Notes: generated by a model not told the origin, from the sequence alone. Shown: positions 1-6,632, counted from the first letter of the stretch. The stretch is DNA of 9,324 nucleotides from an uncultured Mycoplasmatota bacterium (GCA_900546715.1 UREA01000040.1:1-9324); one strand, 5' to 3'. Made by a program: numbers and translations.

Positions 1-1461
1 CAATTAATATCTCTAAATACAATATTAAATACATATATTTATATGTCCACTGTGCTTAAAGAATTTTATTCTCTCTGGGGTACATTCCGCGTTCGGGGGG
101 GGAGTATTGATATAATCCCCGTTAATGAAAGAGCGCTTGGTATCAGAATTACTTTAGATGAAGATGTAGTAGATGAAATATCACTATTTGATCCATTAAC
201 TGGAGCAATAGAAAAAAGTGTTAAAAGTATTACTATATCTCCGGCTTCGCACTTTGTTACTAGTAAAGAAAAACTAGATATAGCCATATCTAGAATTGAA
301 GCGGAACTTAAAAATAGATTAGAAGAATTAAAGAGTGAAAACAAATTAATTGAAGAACAAAGACTTCGTGAGCGAACTAATTATGATATTGAAATGCTTA
401 AAGAAACGGGCTTTTGTAATGGAGTAGAAAATTATTCAAGACATTTAGCACTTAGAGAGGCCGGAGAAACACCAAGTTGTTTGATTGATTTTTTTCCTAA
501 AGACTTTTTGCTTGTTGTTGATGAATCCCATGTAACTTTACCACAAGTTAGAGGTATGTATAATGGCGATAGACAAAGAAAACAAACTTTAGTTGATTAT
601 GGTTTTCGTCTTCCTAGTGCTCTAGATAATAGACCTCTAACATTTGCGGAATTTGAAAGTCACATTAATCAAGCAATTTATGTATCAGCTACTCCAGGAG
701 ATTATGAGCTTGAGAAAACTCATGGTAAATACACAGAGCAAATTATTCGTCCGACAGGCTTACTTGATCCAATTATTGAAGTTCGTCCAACTGATGGACA
801 AATTGATGATATCATCGGCGAAATAAGAGATAGAATAAGTAAAAGCGAAAGAGTTTTAATTACAACTCTTACAATTCGTATGAGTGAAGAATTAACTAAT
901 TATTTAAAAGAATTAAATATAAAAGTTGCTTACTTACATAGTGAGATTAAAACATTAGAACGACTTAAGATTATTCAAGATTTAAGACTCGGTACTTATG
1001 ACTGTGTTGTTGGTATAAACTTACTTCGGGAAGGATTAGATATACCTGAGGTAAGCTTAATATGTATACTTGATGCCGATAAACAAGGTTTCTTAAGAAG
1101 TGGTAGAAGTTTAATTCAAACAATAGGTAGATGTGCAAGAAACGAAAATGGTAAAGTAATTATGTATGCCGATACTATAAGTGATGCTATGGATGAAGCT
1201 ATTAAAGAGACAAAAAGAAGAAGAGAAATACAAGAAGCTTATAATAAAGAACATGGTATCACTCCTAAAACAATTGTTAAAGAGATAAAAGAAATTGTAA
1301 CAAATGAAGTAGTTAAGAGTGATAAGAAGAAAGTAAGTAAGAAAGAAAAAGAAAAAATGCTAGTAACTTTAGAAGAAGAAATGAAGGAAGCTGCAAGTAA
1401 AATGGATTTTGAAAGAGCAATTGAGCTTAGAAATATAATTTATGAAATGAAAGGTATTTAA
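1..1461 (+). CDS. uvrB: UvrB, excinuclease ABC subunit B (5'-partial)
   Basis: UvrB is the damage-verifying helicase of nucleotide excision repair; it is loaded by UvrA and hands DNA to UvrC. The frame is open to base 1. The first ATG (43) has no ribosome binding site, so the gene most likely runs in from the left. Counting from that ATG, similarity to UvrB begins at GTFRVRG (residues 13-19) in the UvrA-binding domain 2. Then come the motif II box VVDESHVT (158-165), YVSATPG (213-219), the VRPTGLLDP-type linker (236-243), GINLLREGLDIPEVSLI (324-340), motif VI QTIGRCARN (359-367) and a C-terminal UVR helix pair (about 438-471) that contacts UvrC. The Walker A motif and damage-probing beta-hairpin of the ~660-residue protein would lie upstream and are not in the window. 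Residues upstream of G13 do not resemble UvrB. Several near-invariant residues differ: W12 for R, G20 for D, I278 for K/R, G354 for E, C364 for A. No uvrA follows; the next gene is a pyrophosphatase. Confidence 0.93.
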   Translation, partial: QLISLNTILNTYIYMSTVLKEFYSLWGTFRVRGGSIDIIPVNERALGIRITLDEDVVDEISLFDPLTGAIEKSVKSITISPASHFVTSKEKLDIAISRIEAELKNRLEELKSENKLIEEQRLRERTNYDIEMLKETGFCNGVENYSRHLALREAGETPSCLIDFFPKDFLLVVDESHVTLPQVRGMYNGDRQRKQTLVDYGFRLPSALDNRPLTFAEFESHINQAIYVSATPGDYELEKTHGKYTEQIIRPTGLLDPIIEVRPTDGQIDDIIGEIRDRISKSERVLITTLTIRMSEELTNYLKELNIKVAYLHSEIKTLERLKIIQDLRLGTYDCVVGINLLREGLDIPEVSLICILDADKQGFLRSGRSLIQTIGRCARNENGKVIMYADTISDAMDEAIKETKRRREIQEAYNKEHGITPKTIVKEIKEIVTNEVVKSDKKKVSKKEKEKMLVTLEEEMKEAASKMDFERAIELRNIIYEMKGI

Positions 1462-1485
1462 AAAAATAAAAAAGTATGATAAAAT
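1457..1485 (+). promoter_or_regulatory. possible promoter of the pyrophosphatase-SDR pair
   Basis: TTTAAA (1457-1462) and TAAAAT (1480-1485) are separated by 17 bases, matching the sigma-A consensus at 4/6 and 5/6. TATGAT (1475-1480) overlaps as an alternative -10. The strong ribosome binding site AAGAGGTGG (about 1497-1505) follows before the ATG at 1510. AT-rich DNA gives such matches by chance, and read-through from uvrB is equally possible because no terminator separates them. Confidence 0.35.
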
Positions 1486-1509
1486 ACAGAAAAGTAAAGA
1501 GGTGGAATA

Positions 1510-3123
1510 ATGACTTATATTTTTGGACATAAAAATCCTGATACCGATAGTGTGTGCTCTAGTATTGCACTTTCTTATTTGAAAAATGAACTTGGAGGTA
1601 AAACAGCGCCAAAAGTACTGGGTAATATTAATAATGAAACTAAATTTGTATTAGATTATTTTAAGGTACCAGTACCAAGTTATTTAAATGATGTTAGGGT
1701 TAGAATAAAAAATATTAAATATGATAAAAAAGCATATATATTTGAAGAAGAATCAATTAATGATGCTTTTAATGTTATGCAAAAACAAAATTTAACAGCT
1801 ATACCTTTAATTGATGATAAAAAGAAATTAACAGGTTATGTTACTTTAAAAGAAATAGCTAAGTATTTAATTAATGGAAATAAAGATATAGTTAATACAA
1901 CTCTTGATAATATTATTGAAACACTTGATGCTAAAGTAATAGTTAAATGTGATGATTTAATTTCTGGGGATATCTTAATTGCAGGACTACAAAGTAAAAC
2001 TATTGAATCTTCATTTAGATTATCAGAAAGAGATATATTAATTGTAGGGGATAGATATAAAGTATTAAATTTTGCAATTGATTCAAAAGTTAAATTAATT
2101 ATTTTACCACTTAATGTTAATGTAGATAAAAAGATAATTAAAAAAGCAGAAAAGAATAAGGTCAATATTATAGCATCAGAATTTGATAGCTTTCAAATTG
2201 CTAATAAAATACTTTTAAGTAATTTTATTAAAAGTATTAATCTAAATAAGAGCCCTGTTACGGTTAATAATGAAGATTATTATACCGATTTTAAAAACAT
2301 GGCTCATAGAGTAAATCATTCTAATTATCCTGTTATCAATAATAAGGGTGAATGTTTAGGTTTAATTAGGTTAACTGGCCCTAATGATTATGAAAAACAA
2401 AAAGTAATTTTAGTTGATCATAATAATTTTGCCCAATCTGTTGATGGATTAGATGAAGCGAATATTTTAGAAATAATTGATCATCATAATCTTGGTGCTA
2501 TTGGAACTAGTTTGCCAATAAACTTCCGTAGTAAACCAGTAGGTTGTACCTCAACTATGATTTATGACATGTATAAAGAAGAGCATGTGGCAATACCAAA
2601 AAATATGGCAGGTTTAATGCTTTCCGCAATTTTATCAGATACCCTGCTTTTAACTAGTCCAACAACAACTGAAGATGATAGATTTGCAGCAGTAAAGCTA
2701 GCAAGTATTGCTAAAGTAGATATTGATACATATGGTATAGAAATGCTTAAAGCTGCAAGTTCAATTGAAGGTAAATCTCCAGAAGAATTAATTAAAACTG
2801 ACTTTAAATCTTATGTTGTTGGAGATAAACTACTAGGAATTAGTCAAATAATGACAATGGATATTGATACAATTCAAAAACATATGGATGAATATATTGC
2901 TAAACTTAATGAAATGGTGGAACTTAATTATAGTATAGTAACTATATTTATAACTGATATTATTAAAAATGGTTCATATGTTTTATATAATGAAAAAGCT
3001 AGTGAGATAATTAAAGATGCTTTTGGTTTAAAAAGTATTCATCAATGTATGTTTTTGCCAAAAATAGTATCTCGTAAAAAACAAATTCAACCAAATATAA
3101 TAAGTGTATTAGAAGGTGATTAA
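1510..3123 (+). CDS. ppaC: Manganese-dependent inorganic pyrophosphatase with CBS-DRTGG-CBS regulatory insert
   Basis: This is a cytosolic family II (DHH superfamily) pyrophosphatase that hydrolyses PPi to two phosphates and so pulls biosynthetic reactions forward. The catalytic DHH domain is split. The N-terminal part has GHKNPDTDS (residues 6-14; metal ligands H7, D11, D13). The second part has DHN (303-305), the DHH motif at 324-326 and SDT with D377. The DHHA2 domain ends with the substrate-binding SRKKQ (521-525). About 230 residues are inserted between the catalytic parts: a CBS motif (about 82-122), a DRTGG-like domain (about 130-240) and a second CBS motif (about 258-290). The length of 537 aa fits the CBS-PPase class rather than the ~310-aa simple enzyme. 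In characterised CBS-PPases the insert binds adenine nucleotides (AMP/ADP inhibit, ATP and diadenosine polyphosphates activate); that this copy does so is inference. In the DRTGG domain the usual TGG is replaced by LPL (199-201). The stop codon abuts the next gene. Confidence 0.93.
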   Translation: MTYIFGHKNPDTDSVCSSIALSYLKNELGGKTAPKVLGNINNETKFVLDYFKVPVPSYLNDVRVRIKNIKYDKKAYIFEEESINDAFNVMQKQNLTAIPLIDDKKKLTGYVTLKEIAKYLINGNKDIVNTTLDNIIETLDAKVIVKCDDLISGDILIAGLQSKTIESSFRLSERDILIVGDRYKVLNFAIDSKVKLIILPLNVNVDKKIIKKAEKNKVNIIASEFDSFQIANKILLSNFIKSINLNKSPVTVNNEDYYTDFKNMAHRVNHSNYPVINNKGECLGLIRLTGPNDYEKQKVILVDHNNFAQSVDGLDEANILEIIDHHNLGAIGTSLPINFRSKPVGCTSTMIYDMYKEEHVAIPKNMAGLMLSAILSDTLLLTSPTTTEDDRFAAVKLASIAKVDIDTYGIEMLKAASSIEGKSPEELIKTDFKSYVVGDKLLGISQIMTMDIDTIQKHMDEYIAKLNEMVELNYSIVTIFITDIIKNGSYVLYNEKASEIIKDAFGLKSIHQCMFLPKIVSRKKQIQPNIISVLEGD

Positions 3124-3882
3124 ATGAAAGCCCTTGTAACTGGAGCATCATCAGGTATAGGTAAGGAAATTGCTTATTATTTAGCAAGTTTGGGTATTGA
3201 TTTAATAATTGTTGCCAGAAACAAAGAAAATTTAGAAAAAATTAAAAAAGATGTGAATGTCAATGTTAAAATAATAACTATGGATTTAATAACCCGCGAT
3301 AATATTTTTAAATTATATGATATGGTTAAGAGTGATGATATTGATATCTTAATCAATAATGCTGGTTTTGGTTTGTTTGGAACATTTGATGAAACAGATT
3401 TAAATAGAGAACTGGAAATGATTGATTTAAATGTTACTACTTATCATATATTAACTAAATTGTTTTTGATTGATTTTCTGAAGAAAGATTCCGGATACAT
3501 ACTAAATGTTTGCTCTAGTGCTGGTTTTATGGCTGGACCTCGTCTTAGTACTTATTATGCCACTAAAAATTATATAACAAAGCTTACTTTAGCTATAAAT
3601 GAAGAATTAAGACAGAAGAAGAGTAATGTTAGTATTTCTGCTCTTTGTCCTGGACCAGTAAATACTAACTTTAATAAAGTTGCTCATGGTGAGTTTGCAA
3701 TTAATGAGATTAGCCCTAAATATGTGGCAAAACTAGGAATAGATAAAATGTTTAAGAAGAAAATGTTAATTGTTCCCACACTTAAAATGAAACTAACTTT
3801 ATTCTTTTCAAGGTTTGCTCCACTTAGATTACAATTAATAATCGCTTATCATATACAAGGAAAAAAATTAGGGAAAAAATAA
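3124..3882 (+). CDS. Short-chain dehydrogenase/reductase (COG0300-like)
   Basis: This is a classical SDR oxidoreductase of 252 aa, cytosolic, with unknown substrate. It shows the Rossmann dinucleotide motif TGASSGIG (residues 6-13), the structural NNAG (78-81), and a catalytic Ser-Tyr-Lys set at S132, Y145 and K148 (YATK), followed by PGPV (176-179). The basic residue after beta-2 (R32 in VARN) suggests a preference for NADP(H). The C-terminal stretch IVPTLKMKLTLFFSRFAP (216-233), followed by a hydrophobic helix, is typical of the DltE/YqjQ-like COG0300 group, whose members often associate peripherally with membranes. The ATG directly follows the TAA of the pyrophosphatase gene, and the ribosome binding site AGAAGGTGAT lies inside that gene's last codons. 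The two genes are thus co-transcribed and probably translationally coupled. No partner enzyme nearby reveals the substrate. Confidence 0.9.
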   Translation: MKALVTGASSGIGKEIAYYLASLGIDLIIVARNKENLEKIKKDVNVNVKIITMDLITRDNIFKLYDMVKSDDIDILINNAGFGLFGTFDETDLNRELEMIDLNVTTYHILTKLFLIDFLKKDSGYILNVCSSAGFMAGPRLSTYYATKNYITKLTLAINEELRQKKSNVSISALCPGPVNTNFNKVAHGEFAINEISPKYVAKLGIDKMFKKKMLIVPTLKMKLTLFFSRFAPLRLQLIIAYHIQGKKLGKK

Positions 3883-3908
3883 TCAATAAACTGGTTATTT
3901 TTTCCTTT
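3872..3908 (+). terminator. Rho-independent terminator after the SDR gene
   Basis: A 13-bp stem pairs GGAAAAAATAATC (3872-3884) with GGTTATTTTTTCC (3893-3905), with one G-T wobble and an 8-base loop. A short T run (3906-3908) follows, so the tail is weak. The hairpin overlaps the SDR stop codon and ends directly before the first repeat of the next locus, marking a transcription-unit boundary. Confidence 0.6.
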
Positions 3909-3909
3909 A

Positions 3910-4001
3910 TCCCAAAATTGGGAAGTGAAATGCCCCAAAAATAGGAAATGAAATGCCCCAAAATTAGGAAATGAAAAACCCCAAAATTAGGAAATGAGTA
4001 T
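3910..4001 (+). repeat. Four tandem 23-bp iterons upstream of ATPase 1
   Basis: Four direct copies start at 3910, 3933, 3956 and 3979, an exact 23-bp period. The core is CCCCAAAATTAGGAAATG, followed by AAATG in copies 1 and 2. Copies 3 and 4 share the full 20-base start; copy 2 has one A/T change, and copy 1 differs at four positions (T for the first C, GG for AG, G for A). Each core holds an imperfect dyad, clearest in copy 1 as CCCAA-AA-TTGGG. The array fills the space between the upstream terminator and the promoter of the ATPase gene. An operator bound by a protein is the simplest reading, with the adjacent gene product as the first candidate; this is inference. Confidence 0.9.
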
Positions 4002-4029
4002 ATACAAATTATAATAAATAGTGTATAAT
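4001..4029 (+). promoter_or_regulatory. Promoter of ATPase 1
   Basis: A perfect -10 TATAAT (4024-4029) lies 17 bases after TATACA (4001-4006, 4/6 to consensus). A second perfect TATAAT lies at 4010-4015, and its -35 would fall inside repeat copy 4. With either choice the repeat array touches or overlaps the -35 region, so a protein bound to the repeats would meet RNA polymerase. Confidence 0.6.
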
Positions 4030-4037
4030 AATGTCAT

Positions 4038-4042
4038 GGAGG
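4038..4042 (+). promoter_or_regulatory. Ribosome binding site deciding the ATPase 1 start
   Basis: GGAGG sits 8 bases before the ATG at 4051. The in-frame GTG at 4021 and ATG at 4036 lie within the promoter or on the binding site itself, so 4051 is the start. Confidence 0.85.
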
Positions 4043-4050
4043 TTATAAAA

Positions 4051-5316
4051 ATGCAATATATTAAAAGAATAACTGATAAAGAAATTGAAAAAAAATTACG
4101 AACTTCAGGTGCAGTTGTTATTAGGGGACCCAAATGGTGTGGAAAAACTACAAGTGCTAAACAATATGCTAAAAGTATTTTGGAAATGCAAAATCCAGAT
4201 ATGACTGATAATTATGTGAAAATAGCCAATGTAAAACCATCTTTATTATTAGAGGGTGAAAAACCTAGACTTATTGATGAGTGGCAAATAGCACCAAAAC
4301 TTTGGAATGCAGTAAGATACGCAGTTGATAATTCTGGGGATATTAATCAATTTATTTTAACAGGATCAGCAACTCCAGTAGAAGATGATACTATGCATAG
4401 TGGAACAGGTCGATTTGCCTTTGTAAATATGAAACCATTATCTTTATATGAAAGTGGAGAATCAAATGGTAGTATCTCTCTTAAGGACATAGTTGAAGGA
4501 AAAATTGATATTGATGGCAAAAAATCAAATTTAACTTATGAAGATTTGGCATATGTTTTGTGCCGTGGTGGGTGGCCAAATTCTTTGAAGATGGATAGAA
4601 ACGATGCTTTGGAAGTAGCTAAAAACTATATAGATGCTTTGGTTAATTCAGATATTTCTCGTGTTGATGGTGTTAAAAGAGACCCGAAATTAGCTAGATT
4701 TATTTTAAAAGCATATGCTCGTCAGGTTGCAACAATTGGATCTAACCAAGCTTTGTATGAAGATGTAAAAGTAAATTTTGGGGATGTTTCAGAAAAAACT
4801 ATTAATGATTATTTAAATGTATTGAAAAGATTATATATTATTGAAGAAATAGAAGCATGGAATCCAAATATTAGAAGTAAAACAACAATTAGAACTTCTC
4901 CCAAAAAAACTATGGTTGATCCGTCTTTAGCAACTGCTGCTTTAGGTTGCACATATCAAGAATTAATGTATGATATTGATACTTTTGGATTAATGTTTGA
5001 AAATTTAGTTAATCGTGACTTAAGTATTTATGCATCATCTATTGGAGGAAGTCTTAAACATTATCGTGACAGATATGGATTAGAGTGTGATAATATTTTG
5101 CATTTTGATAATAAATATGCTTTAATAGAAGTAAAATTAGGAGTTAATAAAATACCTGAAGCTGAAGAACATTTATTAAAATTAAAAAATTTGATAAAAG
5201 AAAATCAACCTAAAATGGGTGAGCCATTATTTATGATGGTAATTACAGGAACAGAAATGGCTTATAAAACCGAAGGAAATGTACTAGTAGTACCTATAGG
5301 TTGCTTAAAAGACTAA
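4051..5316 (+). CDS. AAA ATPase with DUF4143/PD-(D/E)XK C-terminus (COG1373), GPKWCGKT subtype
   Basis: A 421-aa protein of a widespread family with no established function, often found as solitary genes in gut bacteria and thought to relate to mobile or defence islands. The N-terminal ATPase domain has Walker A GPKWCGKT (26-33), Walker B LIDEW (74-78), a sensor-like LTGS (103-106), HSGTGR (116-121) with a candidate arginine finger, and the family-typical GGWP (173-176). A middle region (about 205-300) resembles the DNA-binding winged-helix part of DUF4143. The C-terminal region keeps the PD-(D/E)XK nuclease-fold signature: E317 in FENL, ECD (345-347) and EVK (360-362), so the presumed active site looks intact. 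The gene stands alone between two terminators with its own repeat array and promoter. It shares domain order but little sequence with the second ATPase at 6633. Nuclease activity and autoregulation are inferences. Confidence 0.9.
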   Translation: MQYIKRITDKEIEKKLRTSGAVVIRGPKWCGKTTSAKQYAKSILEMQNPDMTDNYVKIANVKPSLLLEGEKPRLIDEWQIAPKLWNAVRYAVDNSGDINQFILTGSATPVEDDTMHSGTGRFAFVNMKPLSLYESGESNGSISLKDIVEGKIDIDGKKSNLTYEDLAYVLCRGGWPNSLKMDRNDALEVAKNYIDALVNSDISRVDGVKRDPKLARFILKAYARQVATIGSNQALYEDVKVNFGDVSEKTINDYLNVLKRLYIIEEIEAWNPNIRSKTTIRTSPKKTMVDPSLATAALGCTYQELMYDIDTFGLMFENLVNRDLSIYASSIGGSLKHYRDRYGLECDNILHFDNKYALIEVKLGVNKIPEAEEHLLKLKNLIKENQPKMGEPLFMMVITGTEMAYKTEGNVLVVPIGCLKD

Positions 5317-5317
5317 T

Positions 5318-5351
5318 TAAAACAATCATGCATTTTTGCATGATTGTTTTA
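5318..5351. terminator. Bidirectional terminator between convergent genes
   Basis: A perfect 14-bp inverted repeat pairs AAAACAATCATGCA (5319-5332) with TGCATGATTGTTTT (5337-5350) around a TTTT loop, extended by one more pair (5318/5351). Both strands end the stem in a T run, so it can stop ATPase 1 transcripts rightward and peptidase transcripts leftward. Its right edge contains the peptidase stop codon (5349-5351). Confidence 0.85.
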
Positions 5352-6452
5352 GTATTCAGTAACATATAAATCAATGTATTCTTCTAGTGTTAAATCTTCA
5401 TCATGAATAATTTTAGCAGCATCCATTCCTACATATCTGATATGCCAATTTTCAAATTGATAGCCAGTTATATAAGTTTTGTCTTTAGGAAATCTTATAA
5501 TAAATCCCCATCTATATGCATTATTATTAAGCCATTCAAAGTCACTATCATTAAGTCTTGTTGATCCACTAATATTAGTATTCTTTAAATCGATTGATAG
5601 ACCTGTTTGATGTTCCGAATATCCTGGACGAGCAGAGTAGGTATCAGCTGCTTCTACGCCATCACTAGCTACATAATTATTATATAAAGTTCTTTGGAAA
5701 GATTCTCCTCTATATGCAGTTGTTGGCATTAAATTAATACCAATTTCTTCTTCTGCGGCTGCTTGTAACTCTAAGAAAGGTTCTTTAATAACTTCCCGCA
5801 TTGGTACATTATTGCCATAAGCACCTGGTACATATGCTAAATCATCAGGTTCATAGCCACTTGGTAAAAAGTGATATTTATTGACGATTACAAGTAAATC
5901 ATTAGGATCTTCTACTTCAGTTGTATCAGTGTATACTGGTAAATCTAACTTAATATTTACAAGCGTCACAACATCTTCATAGCTATATTCGTTTTCTTCA
6001 TAAAAAGAGTTATATCTATCTATATTATCAACATCAAAATTTTTAATATTATAGTAGTTGCTTATATCAACATAATCTATATTTTCTAGCTTTTCAATAT
6101 TTTTTTCACTTAATTTAGTTATATAATTAATTTCTTTGCCGCTATATCCTTTTGGTAAAAAAGTAGTTAATATACTCTCAAAATTATCACTATCAACATA
6201 TTCTATATCCCTATATTCATTTAAATATACTTCATTATAAATATTATTAAGTAAAACAAATTCTAAAACTTTAGAATATTCATCTTCAGGAATATTATGT
6301 TCATTCATAAGTTTTGATACTTCACTAACTTGTTTCTCATCTTTAAAGTATTTGTTATAAACAAAATAACCACTTATACCAATAGTTATTAATATAATAA
6401 TTACTAATATTATTTTTGCCAATTTTTTTATTTTCTTTTTTCTTCTTACCAT
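5349..6452 (-). CDS. Membrane-anchored VanY-type D,D-carboxypeptidase (peptidase M15B)
   Basis: A 367-aa zinc peptidase predicted to act outside the membrane, trimming the terminal D-alanine from peptidoglycan stem peptides. The start is the ATG at 6452, four bases after the ribosome binding site AAGGTGAT; the in-frame GTG at 6461 lies inside that site. A lysine-rich N-terminus is followed by one transmembrane helix (about residues 11-32) with no obvious cleavage site, giving an N-in, C-out anchor. Residues about 40-180 are an acidic, tyrosine-rich helical linker with a loosely repeated pattern (EDEYSKVLEF, KGYSGKEINYI, NEYSYEDVVTL). The M15 catalytic domain (about 185-367) carries YRGESFQ (247-253), SARPGYSEHQTG (273-284) with zinc ligand H281, SIDL with D288, and ENWH (334-337) supplying E334 and H337. 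All expected catalytic residues are present. No vancomycin-resistance genes are adjacent, so a housekeeping wall role is more likely. It is convergent with ATPase 1 and divergent from ATPase 2. Confidence 0.9.
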   Translation of the reverse strand: MVRRKKKIKKLAKIILVIIILITIGISGYFVYNKYFKDEKQVSEVSKLMNEHNIPEDEYSKVLEFVLLNNIYNEVYLNEYRDIEYVDSDNFESILTTFLPKGYSGKEINYITKLSEKNIEKLENIDYVDISNYYNIKNFDVDNIDRYNSFYEENEYSYEDVVTLVNIKLDLPVYTDTTEVEDPNDLLVIVNKYHFLPSGYEPDDLAYVPGAYGNNVPMREVIKEPFLELQAAAEEEIGINLMPTTAYRGESFQRTLYNNYVASDGVEAADTYSARPGYSEHQTGLSIDLKNTNISGSTRLNDSDFEWLNNNAYRWGFIIRFPKDKTYITGYQFENWHIRYVGMDAAKIIHDEDLTLEEYIDLYVTEY

Positions 6453-6456
6453 TATT

Positions 6457-6464
6457 ATCACCTT
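6457..6464 (-). promoter_or_regulatory. Ribosome binding site deciding the peptidase start
   Basis: On the minus strand AAGGTGAT, an extended match to the 16S anti-SD sequence, lies four bases before the ATG at 6452-6450. It swallows the alternative in-frame GTG at 6461, which is therefore not the start. Confidence 0.8.
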
Positions 6465-6468
6465 ATTA

Positions 6469-6477
6469 ATTATAACA
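6469..6477 (-). promoter_or_regulatory. Possible extended -10 promoter of the peptidase gene
   Basis: The minus strand reads TGTTATAAT, a perfect extended -10 (TGnTATAAT). The -35 region is only a weak T-rich match. Transcription starting 7 bases on would begin at about 6462, within the ribosome binding site. Either the leader is extremely short or this is not the functional promoter. Confidence 0.4.
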
Positions 6478-6527
6478 CAAGTTAATATATTTTAAAAATA
6501 TTATATTCAAAAAAGTTGATATGTGCC

Positions 6528-6583
6528 ATTCGTTAGAAAAATGTGTAATTATTCATTATTATTCGTTAGAAAAATGTGTAATT
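6528..6583 (+). repeat. Two identical 23-bp direct repeats upstream of ATPase 2
   Basis: Identical 23-bp copies with core CGTTAGAAAAATGTGTAA lie at 6528-6550 and 6561-6583, 33 bp apart start to start. The 10-bp spacer is part of a near-tandem duplication: ATTATTCATT (6548-6557) against ATTATTCGTT (6558-6567). Removing one unit restores a 23-bp period, the same as in the ATPase 1 array. Each copy contains an imperfect dyad, TTAGA and TGTAA. An isolated ATGTG at 6521-6525 may be a remnant of an older copy. The array ends 3 bp before the presumed -35 of ATPase 2 and lies in the divergent region shared with the peptidase gene. Confidence 0.88.
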
Positions 6584-6586
6584 TTA

Positions 6587-6615
6587 TTGTTTTTTATTTA
6601 AAAATATGGTATTCT
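6587..6615 (+). promoter_or_regulatory. Promoter of ATPase 2 (and probably ffh)
   Basis: TTGTTT (6587-6592) is 17 bases before TATTCT (6610-6615), whose -10 is extended by TGG (6607-6609). Each hexamer is only a moderate match, but the spacing and extended TG support it. It begins just after the second repeat, mirroring the arrangement at ATPase 1. Confidence 0.5.
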
Positions 6616-6621
6616 TTATAT

Positions 6622-6626
6622 GGAGA
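6622..6626 (+). promoter_or_regulatory. Ribosome binding site deciding the ATPase 2 start
   Basis: GGAGA lies 6 bases before the ATG at 6633. The earlier in-frame ATG at 6606 overlaps the -10 region and has no binding site, so it would add nine residues that are not part of the family. Confidence 0.8.
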
Positions 6627-6632
6627 TATCAT

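Noticed and set aside
66..344. Minus-strand 92-codon open frame
   Set aside because: It lies wholly within well-conserved uvrB sequence, has no binding site and resembles no family.
644..826. Plus-strand 60-codon open frame in another phase of uvrB
   Set aside because: It overlaps conserved UvrB motifs in the correct frame, so it is a shadow frame.
1836..2165. Minus-strand 109-codon open frame
   Set aside because: It is antisense to the CBS/DRTGG part of the pyrophosphatase and only reflects AT-rich codon use.
3910..4001. Four-copy repeat as a CRISPR array
   Set aside because: The 23-bp copies are directly tandem with no unique spacers and no cas genes nearby.
3925..4014. A chain of 8-codon mini-ORFs (MKCPKIRK type) overlapping by ATGA, one per 23-bp repeat
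   Set aside because: A 23-bp repeat is 8 codons minus one base and will produce such overlaps automatically. The chain lies after a terminator and before the promoter, and has no ribosome binding sites.
4021..4050. Upstream in-frame GTG/ATG starts of ATPase 1
   Set aside because: They fall within the -10 element or on the ribosome binding site; the ATG at 4051 has ideal spacing and matches the family's N-terminus.
5318..5351. The strong palindrome as a transposon end or attachment site
   Set aside because: T runs on both strands at the junction of convergent genes explain it as a bidirectional terminator, and no second copy or target duplication is visible.
5349..6452. Vancomycin-resistance role for the VanY-type protein
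   Set aside because: No vanH, vanA/B, vanX or vanRS homologues are adjacent; membrane-anchored M15 peptidases are common wall enzymes in Bacillota.
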